Notes: generated by a model from the letters alone, not told the origin. A stretch of 64,000 nucleotides of DNA from Diabrotica undecimpunctata (GCF_040954645.1 NC_092806.1:161754328-161818327); one strand, 5' to 3'; counted from the first letter of the stretch, positions 24,105-36,047 are shown. Translations and numbers: made by a program.

Positions 24105-24680
24105 ACTGATAAATCAGTGTGAAATTTGGGACGCATCCTACTCACCTGGGGTAAATCTATATTTGTTTAAAAATCTGAAGTCGTGGTTTTAAGGGGTATA
24201 TTGGCATTAAACCACGACTACCAGACGGGTAGGTGAGTGTTTGCAGTATCATAGCCGGTTAAATCAACTTGATTGCAGCCTACGACTTTGTGGTACCGCA
24301 CTTTTCAGGAATTGTATTCCTCAGATACGGGCCACTAATGACAAAGCTGCTGACCTGTGTCATGTCCTCAGTTGTTCCGCGGGTACTGATTTGGCTAAGC
24401 CTTATTCGTACCTGTCCTACATATTTACAGGAACTCCATTATCAGCCATTAGGATGCGCAGTGTCGGGGTTTTGGGAGCTCCTCCTTTACGCAAGCTGAG
24501 ACCAGCACCAGCTGGCTAAAATCATCTACCGCCCGATAATTTTCTAACTTACAGCAGTGAATAGCCGCTGGAAAAATTGTCCATTGCAACGGGTAAATGT
24601 CTAGGTTTTGGAGCGTCATGGACTAGGTCAGTAGTACGTTCGAGCATTGCGTAAATGAAAACGAAGCGCTAACTGGACAA

Positions 24681-25617
24681 GAGATAAAGAATAAACTTTT
24701 ATTAACTTTTTAAATAAATGGAAATTCATTCAAAATAAATTTTAGGAGATTTACATTATGTGAGTTAGTGGGAGGACGGGAGAAAACCGCCCCTAGCGCC
24801 TTCCTGTTACAATCTACCTTGACCAAAACATTGTTTATTACTTCTAATGATTCATTAATATTATCATACTCGTATATCTGGCGTTCTTTATTACTTCATT
24901 ACAGAATATACTTTTTATTGCAGTAATGGTGTAGTATTACGTGTTTTATTCAACTTTTTTCTTAATAAATGCAAATCAAGCATATTTCTGCTTATATTTA
25001 ACTATCTGATACTTTAACCTACCCAATTACACTACTCTATCCCGCCTATTACGGTAAACAGTCGACAAAAAACGATGTTTGCAGGGAAAAGTGTCAAGTG
25101 CCTCGTCTGTTAATAGATGAGCTTATCTTATAAAACATACAGATGCAAACCACGCGTTAAAGACCCAACTCGAGCGCCCCCCATTTTTTGGGGTTGCTGT
25201 ATTGTTCGGAGGACGCACTCTAGTGAGCTTAATGCCTTCCAAGCCAAATGAACATCTACGGGAACGTCGTACGGAAGAAGAGTTTAGATTGAAAATATAC
25301 AGAGTGTGGTAATAGAAAATGATTGGAAATAAGGGATGAATGCTGTTGTAGTAGACAAATTTTTGTCCGCAACAGCTTTAAAATGAATTAACTATCGAGA
25401 TTTTAAATTAGCGGGCATAATTAGAGTAGATTGTGGACTTTATATGTTTGGTAATTCATTCAATGCTTTCAGGCCACTCTAATTGAGTTTTTTATTTTAT
25501 TGCTCTACATATCATCATTATAGAGACCTTTCATTCCTGGCAGAATGTTTGACGCCCTTACTTAGACATCTTCGATTCACTTATCGAGGTAAATCTCGGT
25601 AAATCTGGACTTTTATG
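24681..25617. other. gene-free stretch
   Basis: AT-rich with a GC-richer patch at 25160-25260. No coding similarity recognised. Confidence 0.55.
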
Positions 25618-27640
25618 GTACATAAAACAAATATGGAGATTCATAATAAACCAACGGAAAGAAATGGCAGAATTGAAGGAATACAATAACATACCAGCAA
25701 ACGAAGGGGAAAAGATACTTTGTAACCGTTTCAAAAGATTTAAAAGAAAATCATTATAAATTTCGATTATTTTTTTTTAAATAAAACTACTAACCCCATC
25801 TATCTGCCAAGTACCTGTAGCCGACTCAAGGATTCTTCTGTAATTCCCAAATATATCCGGTAGATAAGCACATTCATCAACTTGTCACTCACGCCCAGAT
25901 TCAGAGAGCGCAAGAATAGCGTCTCCCTCTTTTCTCTTAAGAACGTCCAACTGTTAAGACGTGTTTCCGAAGTCGGTCTCATTTAGAGGTGAGCTAAGAA
26001 AACCTTTTCTTGTCCATATTTCTGATAGATATTTATTTTTAGACCCTTATTGAAGAGGCTATTATGCTGATATATTTCTAATAAATGAAACATATAGTTT
26101 CTATATGTTTAAAAAAACCCCGCCCAACACTCTTCGACAACGAGCGATTCTGGCCTTGAATATATCATTGTAGTACGCAATGCTACAACCTGAAGGAACT
26201 ATTTAAAGGAAAGAAAAATAATAATCAACACAATAGCGTACCTGAATTAAGACACGAAATAGAGAGAGATAGACCAGATGGAATAACCAACGAGCTTCTA
26301 AAACATGGAGGAGAAAGAGTAACCCTACAGATGACAAAACTTATCCAAAAACTACTATTGTACTGCAAGATACCAGACGCATGGAGAAACAGCATATTGA
26401 TACCAATGTTCAAGAAATGAGATAAAGAAGACCCCAACAATTTTAGAGGTATAAATCTACTGAACACCGCACTTAAGCTTACCACAAAAGTCCTAATGAA
26501 CAAAATCAATAAACTAACATCTTTATCAGCTGAACAACAAGGATTCAGATCCGGAAGATCCTGCGTAGACGCCGTATTTGTACTAAGACAAATCACAGAA
26601 AAGGTGATCGAGTACAATAAACCAGCATATCTATGTTTTATAGACCTGACAGAGGCTTTCGATCGCATCCAAGTCGAACACGTCTCACACCTGCTGTAGA
26701 AAAGAAACATACCAATCAATATTATACAAACCATCGAAAAATCTACTTCCATAATAAAGGCAAAGAAACATGGAACACTAACACAGTGTATACCAGTACA
26801 AAGTGGAGTCAGACAGAGTGGAGAATAATTGACGAAATAATACGAGCAGTAGGTAAAGGTCTTGGTTACAGAATAAGGAACAAAGAAATCCAAATATGTT
26901 ATGCAGACGACGCCGCAATAATCGCCGAGACAGAAGACGAGTTTCAAAGACTAACACACATCTTCAATACAACAGCCAAGAAATACAATATGATAATATC
27001 AGCGGAAAAAACCAAATGGATGACAACATCTAAATACCCCTTAAGATGTAAAATCGAAATTGGTGGGAAAATAATAAAGCAGGTAGCAAGGTTTAGATAT
27101 CTGGGAATAGATATAACTAGTTACGGAGATGTTGAAGAACAAGTACGACAACAAAGCTCAAAAGCAAGTAAAGCAGCGGGATCTCTTAATGACACAATCT
27201 AGAAGAACAATCACCTAAGATAAGACACAAAAACAAGAATCTATAAAGCAGCAATTAGACCTATATTAACATACACAGCGGAAAAAAACCTGACACATCT
27301 AAAACGAGACGACTACTAGAAACAACTGAGATGAAAATACTCCGACGAATATCTGAGAAAAGTCTGTTGAATAGAGAGAGAAGCGAAAACATGGGAAGAG
27401 CATGCATTATAGAAGACATATATAGATGGGTGACAAAACGGAAACAGGAGTGGAACCAACACATTAGTAAAATGGAAGAGGATAGGATAGTACGAATATC
27501 AAGTGACAAGTAAATGGACGAACAAGTATTGGCAGACCAAGAAAAATGGTGCGATAATTTAAACAATTTACGAGGCTAATATTGGAGAAGAAACAGGCTT
27601 TAAAGCCTACATACAATAAGGAAGAAGAAGAAGAAATTTA
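25618..27640 (+). mobile_element. RTE-type LINE family B, copy 3, with foreign 460-bp block
   Basis: Linker sequence (WRFIINQRKEMAELKEYNN) at 25630-25712 is interrupted by unrelated DNA (about 25722-26182). Family B resumes at 26183 (LKELFKGK). RT pieces follow: QGFRSGRSCVDAVF, palm A FIDLTEAFD (26637-26663), a broken middle, and catalytic CYADD near 26897-26911 in the frame 26633-27202. The C-terminal pieces run to 27513, then a GAA-type tail at 27627-27640. Multiple stops and deletions, including one near 27285. Dead copy. Confidence 0.82.
25722..26182. other. unassigned 460-bp block inside family B LINE
   Basis: It interrupts the linker of family B copy 3. A 60-codon minus frame (25982-25800) was not recognised. 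It could be a non-autonomous element or filler DNA. No clear terminal repeats were found. Confidence 0.45.
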
Positions 27641-28369
27641 TAGGCGACGTAATGAAGTCACATTTAAAAGACGTTTTAGCTGTAAAATATTCGATATAGT
27701 TACTGAAGAACCAATTTCTAGTATTGATCCTCACAATCAGTTTTCCCCTGCGTTTCTATATCAGCCAGATTAAATTTTTAAAATAGTTTACTATTATAAA
27801 AACCAAACTTAACTTATCTTAATAGTTTGTATGAAATAATTCAACGATTTTCCTTTATAACCTTGTCTATTAGATATGTATATTCAACAAAATATGTTTA
27901 TCACTTAAGGGTAGAACGAGATTCGCAAAGGGCTCCATTTATTGATGAAATTACATCGCTCACTCAATTAGGTCTTGCGAGTGATGTTTTTTTAAGTCCT
28001 CTGTTAGTTAGTGGCTGTTTTGTAGGTCTCCAATTAGTTGATTGTGGTGGTTTACACTTTGATCTTTTCTTTGGCCGGCTACCGCCGAAATTGCCCTAAG
28101 GATGCACCGAACCACAACATTTGAAATGCTCTTAACGGGCGAATTAATACCTACAATAAGAGATACTACAATAATTCGGTTGTAGGAATGACTGTAATGT
28201 CAGACTGTATTTGGCAAACTTAGTTAAATTATGTAAAGTAATTGACTGGAAGGTAAATAAACTGTGAATGAGTCCAATTACGTTATTCGTATTCTATAAG
28301 CTTTCATTTTATTATCTGGTCCTCTGGAAAACTAACTCTATACAGGGTATAGTTATTAAGTGCGAGAGC
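27641..28369. other. gene-free stretch
   Basis: A 90-codon plus frame at 27827-28099 has no recognisable motif. Nothing else was seen. Confidence 0.5.
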
Positions 28370-28610
28370 CAGATTTCTTCCATTATTCTAAGAATATTTT
28401 AAACAGTGTTGGTGATAGATAAGCTGCGACTTTGTTTAAGACCTTTTATCGCTCTGAATCTTCTGCTAGCTTTACTTCTCTAATAACTTGTGCTCTTCTG
28501 GCTTTCTTCTCTTGGATTTTAAGATTTTTACATATGCTTTACTTAGTGTATTGATCACTGTGATGCCTCGATAGTTTTGTCATTTGTTTCTATCTCCAAC
28601 AGACTAGAAA
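28370..28610 (-). mobile_element. LINE reverse-transcriptase fragment, highly decayed
   Basis: Minus strand: NYRGITVINTLSKAYVKILK (RT fingers) near 28600-28530, then frame breaks and a KQGC/LSPTLFKIFLE-like stretch near 28450-28390 (palm region after the Gly-Gln turn). The segment between is missing. Orientation and motifs are clear; the family is not. Confidence 0.55.
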
Positions 28611-28859
28611 CCAGCAAAACGCTACGTTGTTGTTTATTTTTCTTCTTTTTCTTTTTATGTAGATATATGTATATTTCATGTTAACAAAAGTTTAACATAG
28701 ATTTAAAAATTGGTATCTGACGCTGACAGATGACATCTGGCAGGTATCTTAAAACAGAAGTGGTACAGGGTCGTATCTTAAATATCTGCAATGGTGCATT
28801 TAAAAACAACTCAACTTATTAAATTATGATATACACATATTGGAAAGATCTTTTATGCC

Positions 28860-29110
28860 AGTCTTATTATTAATAGAATTTGGATCTTTTTTTATGTGAA
28901 TTATCTCCAATATGCATCTTTTGTACCGTTTTCCAAAATCTGTACATTTTCAAAATCAAAAGAATGGCTATTTTCTAGAGAATGTTTTGCTAGGGTTGTT
29001 GTGTTTAATCCATTGCTCTGTACACTATGTTTGTGTGCAACAACTCTTCTATGCAGGTATTGCAGTGTTTGCCTATTATATGTTGAATTACAGTTTTTAC
29101 AATTTATTTT
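28860..29110 (-). pseudogene. GIY-YIG nuclease-like fragment of a Penelope-like element
   Basis: Minus strand: CNSTYNRQTLQYLHRRVVAH (the family expects YIGQT or similar), then TLAKHSLENSHSFDFENVQI and a KKRSKFY stretch. The order YxGQT...HK...LAxHxxxxxHxFDF is that of the GIY-YIG endonuclease at the C-terminus of Penelope-like retroelements. No RT is adjacent. The assignment is from memory of the family pattern and needs a profile search. Confidence 0.5.
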
Positions 29111-29224
29111 TTTTTAAGTATAAACATGAAATATAATTATATAATGTATTGTTTATAAAATAAAGTGCTTATTGAAAATGGCAAATAGCCGAAACCTTTA
29201 AACAATTTAAACAATAGTTAAGTA

Positions 29225-31239
29225 TAGTAAAACCTCGATATAACGGACCTCTATTTAACGGACTTCGGATATAACGGACAAAAAATCCGGTTAAATATAT
29301 AAGATAAAATAAAAACGTACCTACTGTTAATATTATACATGCTTAACCCGTCCCAAACCACTGTATTTTACAAATAATTTCAGCAAAATCTAGCATAAGA
29401 GTCATTTCTAATAGTAAAATATATATATTTTTTTGCTGAAAAATAAATTTGTTAGAGAAACATAAAAAATACACACATGAGATATAAATTTGCACATTTT
29501 TTAGGCAAGAGACAGAAAGTGAGATTATCACATATCATTAGGGGATTTCCTAATATAATAACACGTAGGTTTTTATGATTATATGGGTGTTGCTGAACTA
29601 ACACATTTAGTGTACGCCAGTAAGTAAATGAAAATTTTCGCAATCCTACCCTTTAAATATGGACAAACGGAAAAGAATCAATCTAACAATCAATCAAAAA
29701 CTAGATATTATACAAAAGTTGGAGTCTAAAACGTCTGTGTCTCATATATGTGATTAATATGGCATAAAAAAGCAAACTGTTTCGGACATAAAAAAAAAAC
29801 AAAAACAAAATAAATAAATTTGCATTCATGTGTGATGTAGGAGAGAACAGCAATCTCAGAAAACGAATGAAATTGGCTCGTAAAACTTCACAGGTAGAAG
29901 CAATCTTAAAATGGTACGGCCAACAACTTTCTAGAGGGGTCCCAGTCCGGGTAGTCGAATTGAAATCTGATGCAATTAAATTAGCAAATCATAGGGACAT
30001 ACCATTCAGAGCAAGTGATGGATGGCTCTAGCGCTTTCGCAAAAAGCACGGAATCATGAATAAAAGAATTTACGGCAAAGCTTCAACTGTCCCAAAAGAA
30101 GAAATAGAACCTTTTAGTTAAAAATTAATAGAACATTATAAGTAACGAAATGCTATTAGAATATCAGATTTAAAATATGTACCGACGAAACGGGTTTGTT
30201 ATGGTGTACTTTGCCTGAAAGCACACAAGCCTCCAAATGTGAAAAATCCAATTCTGGAAGAAAAATCAGCAAGAAGAGGAACTCGGCTTTGTGCTAACGC
30301 CGATGGATCGCATAGATTGACTCCTGTAATGGTTGGCAAATCTCGTAAACCTAGCAACTTTAGCTGTATGTTTTTGTCAAAACATACAACGTTGCTTATT
30401 CAACAAATGGATCAGGGAATAATTTTGGCAACCAAACGAATATATCGCAGAAAGTTTTTAGAGGATGTAATAGTAGTATTGATTGATGGAAATAATGTAG
30501 AAGATAGAAGAGGGCAGCGTACCTTGCAAATTACAATTTGAAGTCAACAATTTTTAATTTTGCTGCAGCATGGGAGGAGGTGAAAGAGCAAACAATGAAA
30601 CATGGTTGGAAGGATTTGTTTGATGGCCTAGATGCATACACAGATTAAGAAGGGTTGGAAGTTACTGATTTCTGTAGGACAATACATAATAATGTCGGAG
30701 AATATATAGCTGAGGAAGGTATAACACCATGACTGAAAGTGAAATAGCAGATGAAGTTATGAACCTAAAAAATGAGGATAGAAGTGATGATACCGAAGAA
30801 GGTGACAAAACAAGACTACTAAAAATGAAGTTATCAGAGGTAAGATCGCATCTCGACGATCTAATAACAGTTATTGATTATTCAGATTATTCAGATAAAG
30901 AACTTCAACTGTGTTCTACGCATTTTCGTAATTTTAGAGAGTTGATCATAAAAAAACAGCAAACATCGAAAGTGCAAACGAAACCTGGTTTCTTTTTCAA
31001 AACTGGATTACTGACAGCAAGCGCGTCGATATCAACAGCAACGTCACTTCACGACGAATGTCCGAATTCAATTAAATAGAATTTTGTTTGTATTTTGAAT
31101 TTTTTATATACATCTAAATACGTACATATTTAAAAAAAAGTTTTTTCGTTTTATTTTAAACATATTTTTATATAACGGACTTTCGGCTTTAACGGACACC
31201 CCGTCCCCCCAACTAGTCCGTTATATCGAGGTTTTACTG
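29225..31239 (+). mobile_element. pogo/Tigger-like DNA transposon with both TIRs, TA target
   Basis: The left end TAGTAAAACCTCGATATAAC and right end (complement) CAGTAAAACCTCGATATAAC match except at the first base. TA dinucleotides flank both (29223-29224 and 31240-31241). Several copies of TAACGGAC lie just inside each end. The 2.0-kb length and CAGT-type start fit the Tigger branch of pogo. The encoded transposase is broken. Confidence 0.92.
29657..31079 (+). pseudogene. pogo/Tigger-like transposase, broken
   Basis: The first ATG at 29658 opens MDKRKRINLTINQKLDIIQK, the CENP-B/Psq-type helix-turn-helix, interrupted by TAA at about 29756. The second DNA-binding domain (29828-30028) follows, with ILKWYGQQLSRGVPV and IPFRASDGWL. 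The DDE domain starts at TDETGL (first Asp, near 30183). The frame 30239-30541 continues with SHRLTPVMVGKSRKPSNF, then jumps to FLSKHTTLLIQQMDQGI. About 100 residues with the second Asp (usually DNAPxH) are deleted, while the third, in QMDQG, remains. An acidic tail frame (30729-31079) closes it. Not functional. Confidence 0.88.
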
Positions 31240-31278
31240 TATTTTTATTTACAACAGACCGATAAATCCAGGAAATAA

Positions 31279-31282
<4 letters not shown>

Positions 31283-31315
<33 letters not shown>
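31283..31315. repeat. (TA)n microsatellite
   Basis: About 16 TA units some 40 bp beyond the pogo element's right end. Confidence 0.9.
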
Positions 31316-31316
<1 letters not shown>

Positions 31317-31631
31317 GATCAATCTTTCCCTAAAAATATATATATGTAACACTTAAAATCTATTTTTGGAAGTGCAATTAATATTTTACATTATATTGAA
31401 TTTATTATAATCGAAAATTGCTGGGTCCTAAATATGCATGTTCACAGCAGATATGAATATCAAATCCCTCGGCATTTATTAATTGCTTGTTCGATTTACT
31501 AGCTTCAAAAGTCTGCATTAAATTTTCGCAGTAGATTAGTCTCATACCAATATTATAATTTATAAATATATATAGAACAAAAGAGATTGTAACAATTACA
31601 GGCGCATTGAAGAACAGTTATAATAATTGAA

Positions 31632-32040
31632 TCTTCTTCTTCTTCTTCTACTTCTTGGAGATTTTTCGATCTGTTTAATTCTGAAGCTGTCTTTGGTTAA
31701 TTTCTTGGGAGATAGATTGCCAACTATCCCTCTATCTTTTAGATGGTCTTCCGGGAGGTCTTGAACCGGGCGGGTTGTTTTCTAGGGCAATTTTTGGGAG
31801 TCTATTCTCATCCATTTGTCTTACGTGATTGTAGCACATCCTCTTACGCTGCCTTTCCCATCTTACAATATCTTGAATTTTGCACTGCTCTCTTACGTTT
31901 GTATTTCTCACCCTGTCTCTTCTTGTTTTGTCCACTATTGTTCTTAGGGTTTTCATTTCGACAACCCTTAGCATCTGTTTCGTCTTGTTGGTATCTTCAC
32001 GCACTTCTATGCCTTATGTCATGATCGGTCGTTCAATAAT
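31632..32040 (-). mobile_element. RTE-type LINE family F, 3' fragment
   Basis: A minus-strand frame (32004-31732) with an upstream ERPIMT, stop, GIEVRED thumb motif, then VVEMKTLRTIVDKTRRDRVR, CYNHVRQMDENR (degraded GH box) and PPGRPSKR. A GAA-rich tail at 31632-31655 marks the 3' end. The RT core is absent. Its 5' end abuts a plus-strand RT fragment head to head. Confidence 0.75.
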
Positions 32041-32570
32041 TGAATCAAAAGAACAAAATGGCTTTAGATCAGGCAGATCGTGTTTGTAAATGGTTTTCTG
32101 TATTAAGCAGCTAGCAAAAAAATGAATAGTTGTGGAAGAGAATTTCATGTAATATTTATAGATTAAAAAAAGGATATGATAGTCTTAGTTAAAAAATTAT
32201 GGAAGGCTATGAAAGATAGTAATTTACCTCCGATATATGAGAATGCGGTGAGGCAGCTTTAGAAAAGCAACAAAAGTAAAGTAAAATTAAGACAAACACA
32301 ACTACTGAGATGTCACAATTATATTTGATCAAAGAAATGAAAATGTCATTTATTAACGACACAAATAACCAGAGAAAAAAATGGTGATTAGACAATTATA
32401 TTCAGTACTGAGGAACGATACTATATCCAAAAACACAAAGATGCGCATTAGTACATACGCATCTGAAGTGTGGACACTAAAGAAAAGACAAAAAGAAAGA
32501 ATCAAAGCATTGGAAATGATGTATTTAAGAAGGTTTTGTAAGTATACTATAAAAGACTCGCTATAAATCA
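32041..32570 (+). mobile_element. RTE-type LINE fragments (RT fingers, then thumb)
   Basis: The plus strand carries EQNGFRSGRSCL (RT fingers), a broken palm A near 32150-32170 and WKAMKDSNLPPIYENAVRQL. After a deletion of the palm core, a frame (32381-32566) gives RNDTISKNTKMRI, YASEVWTLKKRQK and EMMYLRRF. It contains many stops. It may be one internally deleted copy or two joined pieces. Confidence 0.65.
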
Positions 32571-33957
32571 AATTACTAGAGTATAATTCACCAGCATTTC
32601 TGTGTCTGATTGACTTTCTGAAAGCGTTTGACAGAGTAAGACTCAAAGATGTAATCCATCTTCTGTAGAATAGAGAAGTTCCCCTAAAGACTATAAAAAA
32701 CTATCGAAAACATCTAACAAAATAGCAAAATGGAAGTCAGAATAGATGGAAAACTTACAGAGCCTACAGAAATAGGCAGCGAAATAAGAGAAGGGGATTC
32801 ATTGAGCCTCATGCTCTTCAATTTAATCATGGATGAAAATATCAAAAGCGTTAACAAAGGAACAGGTTGCAGAATGGGAAACAAAGAAATAAAAATACTT
32901 TGTTACACAGACGACGCAATATTGATAGTCCAAGATGAAGATAATCTGCAAAGACTGGTCCACAGATTTAACATAAGAGCAAAAAAATTTAATATGACAA
33001 TCTCTTCTCAGAAAACTAAAACAATAGTAATCAGCAAAGAACCAATCAAATGTAAAATAGAAATTGATGGTATCAATATTGAACAAGTAATGGAAATAAA
33101 ACACGTGGGAATTACACTGTCCAGCTATGGAGATCTGGACAAAGAAGTGAGAGATTAAGTACAGAAAGCAAATAGACTGGCAGGATGCCTTAATAACACT
33201 ATATGGCGAAACAGACACATTAACATTGAGATGAAATCAAGAATTTATACAGCCAGTGTAAGACCAATAATGGCATATGCCTCAGAAACAAGACCCGACA
33301 CAGCCACAACGCAAAAGCTACTGGACAGCAGAGATAAGAGTACTGGGAAGAATTACAGGAAATACGCTGAGATATTGAAAGAGAAGTGAAGACATTAGAA
33401 GAAAATGTAACGTACAGTGTATAAATGAATGGACACAAAATAGAAAAAAGAGTGGAATAAACACATAAGCAGAATGAAGGAGACCCGTGTCGTCAAAATA
33501 GCAAGAGATAAGTTACCAATCGGCAAAATAAGTATCGGACGACCGTGCAAAAGATGGAGTGACAACCTTCCATAGAGGTATTCATCCGCCAATGAACAAT
33601 CATCATCATCATCATCATTGGTGCTACAGCCCTACAAAATAGCCTCGACCTTCCCAAGTCTATTACGCCAGTCAGTTCTATCCATTGCCAACTGTTGCCA
33701 GTCTGCTGCGCCCACTTGTCTACCATCCTCATCTACACCATCCCTCCATCTGAGTTTTGGTCTACCCCTTTTTCTACTTCCCACAGGTTGTGACATAAGG
33801 ATTCTTCTAGGAGGGTTGTTCTGCTGTGATCTTGCCAGATGTCCTGCCCATCTTAGTCTTCCTATTTTTATAAAGGATACTACGTCTTTACCACCAAATA
33901 TATGTTTATATCCAATGAACAATCAGAATTGCTTATAAAGAGAAAGAAGAAGAAGAC
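32571..33957 (+). mobile_element. RTE-type LINE family B', split by a small RTE
   Basis: It starts in palm A (LIDFLKAFD, near 32607-32633). The frame 32730-33158 carries a catalytic box where YADD is YTDD, then VMEIKHVGITLSSYGD. Broken thumb and C-terminal pieces follow (MAYASETRPDT, WNKHISRMKE, IGRPCKRWSD) to 33602. After the nested RTE it resumes at 33926 and ends in a GAA-type tail (33942-33957). The Ala-to-Thr change in the active site adds to several stops. Confidence 0.8.
33603..33911 (-). mobile_element. RTE-type LINE 3' end inserted in family B', 14-bp TSD, (ATG)n tail
   Basis: Flanked by CCAATGAACAATCA at 33589-33602 and 33912-33925. The minus frame (33922-33632) has IGRLRWAGHLARSQ, SRKRGRPKLRWRDGV and a WRNRLGKVEAIL end, followed by a (ATG)n tail of about six units. 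It is severely 5' truncated (309 bp), with no visible stop in the coding part. Confidence 0.9.
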
Positions 33958-34270
33958 TATAAAAGACTTAATTAGGAATAACCGTATAAGGGGCATAATG
34001 GAAGTAGACGCAAAACACTAACTGATACAATAGTTCAAAAACAACTACTGTAGTACGGGCACATGAGAAGAACGCTAATAGAAAGATTTTCTCAGAAAGT
34101 TTGAAAGTAAAGACTGCTTGTTACAAGACTTAAGGGTACTCCCAGAAGATCCTGGAACAATGTAGAGATCACGGAAGCGATGCAAATAAGACAGATAAGG
34201 AAAGATGCATATGCAAATAAGAATGAATGGCGTGGGTGATGCGGAAGACGGTCAGAGGACGGAATTACTT
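33958..34270 (+). mobile_element. RTE-type LINE C-terminal fragment
   Basis: Plus strand: TIVQKQLLYYGHMRRT (GH box), then KGTPRRSWNNVEITEAMQIR and NEWRGW near 34130-34235, the end of an RTE ORF. Stops and a frameshift occur. Poorly preserved. Confidence 0.55.
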
Positions 34271-35209
34271 GATCATTGGCAAAAAGTAAGGGAAAGATCT
34301 TTAGGTCATATATTACACTTTTAAGTATGGAACAATCTGGTTCCAAGCAGCTAAAAGCAAAATAGGTTGCTGCATTTGAGCAAGGCTTATGTTCAATAGT
34401 GTATGCAGCAGATTGGACCACGTTTTGTTTATTAAATAAGAGAAAGACCTAAGAAAGTCATAATTTTTAAATGCAACCCAAACAGTGAATTTAAATATAG
34501 TAATTTGCGGTAGAATTCTATCAAATTTTATAACTCCCTATAAAATTTATTCCTACCCTTTCATATTTTTCGCGTAAATTTTTATAAACCATAACATTTG
34601 TAACCAGTTCATCTACGTGACGGAAGTAGGTTATATCCTTTACATTTTTCCATTATCCTTAAAGTATTTCCGTTACCTTAAAAAACGGAGTTCAAATCCT
34701 TCGTGCAAAAGTAATAACTTTCAAAAAAGGTTTTATCTGCGTTTATTCTCCTAGAAAGTCTCCACTCGACCTGGTAAACGACCACAAAAAGTTAACGACC
34801 CCCACTACAATTTGGAAAAAAGGGAAAAAGGACTCCGATGACAATATAAGATATGTATGAGGAATGACTCACCCTTAGTACGAACGCCTATGAGTTTTAC
34901 GTGACGGCCCTCAATCTTCACATCTCTCAAGTCGTATTACATTTTTATCTACGAGATGCGGCCACGGAGAAACGTGCCAAGCAGAGTAAATGGCTTGTCT
35001 CTGCAGAACACACACAAATACAAAAATGCCAGAAATTCGTGCATTACACTTTTAAGACTTCCAACCCCCTTTTCTATTTTTCATCCCTCTTTAGATTATA
35101 TTGAGAAAAATATTAACCACTAATACACTCGACGAGAATTTATAAACTGAATATTTCCTTTTATCTTTAATAAAATACCTCTTATATTATAGGGTGTTTA
35201 ATTAAACGG
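34271..35209. other. gene-free stretch
   Basis: No recognisable coding sequence. The frames at 34092-34421 (minus) and 34901-35104 (plus) show no family motif. Confidence 0.55.
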
Positions 35210-35480
35210 TTCCTATTTTCAAATTTAAATAAAACAATGTCTGAATTTATTTTGGATAGGACTTCAACTGCGACAAGAAAAGTCTAACGGGGTCAAATCG
35301 CACGATCTAGGTGGTCAGATCAAATTCTCGGATTATCTCCTCGTGAGCAGAAAATGCCTTCAAATTGCTGAAATTTAGCGCTGTTGTGTTGAAGCCACAT
35401 GTTTTTGATGTCCATATCAATAATTAAGACCAAAAGAAGTTGATGCTGGTCCTCAAATATAGAGCTATCGAAAAGATAAT
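35210..35480 (-). pseudogene. insect DDE transposase fragment (WPPRSCDLTPLDF motif)
   Basis: Minus strand: IKNMWLQHNSA (the family usually has MWFQQDGA), CSRGDNPRI, then PPRSCDLTPLDF after a stop. This motif order is shared by a common insect Tc1/mariner-type transposase group, where D in QQDGA and D in LTPLD are catalytic. Here the first of these is lost (QHNSA). No ends were found. Confidence 0.6.
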
Positions 35481-35917
35481 GAAATTAAATAGTAAATTTT
35501 CATATTTATGCAGATTTTTGGTAGCGCAGTCATCACACTGAATGATGTTAAATTTATAACTAAATTGATTGAAAAAAATTAATTAAAAATGGTAGTATTC
35601 AGTACAGCAAAAACGAAAATTGCCGAATATTACTTTCAAACAGATATAAAACAAATAGAGAATGGTAATTAGGCGAAGCAATGAAGCAGTAAAAAGACCA
35701 AAATCTAAAAAAATTTTGCAGTTGGATGGATCTCAATGATACTTTTTGCATTCAATTTGTAAGAGTGTCAGAAAATTTTTTGAACAAAAATGATGATGTT
35801 AAAGTGCAAATTGCATTATTGAACAAAGGAAATGTATGCCTTTTCCAAAGAGCATTTTGAAGTTATGAAAAATAATAAATTTGTAAATCGGAAATATTTG
35901 ACCGAAACGCATTCAAT
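35481..35917. other. AT-rich stretch left of the satellite monomer
   Basis: No gene recognised. A short stretch near 35664 (AGGCGAAGCAATGAAGCA) resembles the complement of 39146-39165, beyond the far side of the satellite block. Confidence 0.4.
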
Positions 35918-36047
35918 ATTACTACTCGGTGGTTTTTGGAATCACTCAACACAAATATCATGACGGCGATGATCTCCGAGGCACCTGGTACCCAGGATGG
36001 GCCTCATGTTCTGGAGTTTTATGTAAATTCGATACGTGCAAAGTGCA
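35918..36047 (+). repeat. satellite monomer (about 130 bp), single copy
   Basis: Carries the landmarks of the array at 38266-38960 in forward orientation: TGACGGCGATGATCTCCGAG and CACCTGGTACCCAGGATGGG. The family G LINE begins directly after it. Confidence 0.75.

Larger units (their letters stand above)
22480..24680 (-). mobile_element. RTE-type LINE family E, with 5' UTR but internally deleted and split
   Basis: Read on the minus strand. A GC-richer probable 5' UTR (24680-24105) precedes an endonuclease frame (24104-23532), continued with stops to about 23300. The RT core is missing. Thumb sequence resumes near 23045 (FGKLRDTLRANIPISLKRKG) and continues across an inserted RTE (22631-22899) into PVMTYGAETMTLTK and ERSMLG. 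It then jumps to the 3' end, AYVQQWT-like, near 22500. Treating the two halves as one element is an inference from order, orientation and the family's usual composition. Confidence 0.7.

Noticed and set aside
24241..24519. Two overlapping plus-strand frames of 76-92 codons
   Set aside because: They lie in what reads as the 5' UTR of the minus-strand family E LINE; the GC-richer sequence makes chance frames likely.
31632..32300. Second twin-priming case (minus 3' part, plus 5' part)
   Set aside because: The two parts contain overlapping thumb regions of different sequence, so they are better read as separate copies lying head to head.
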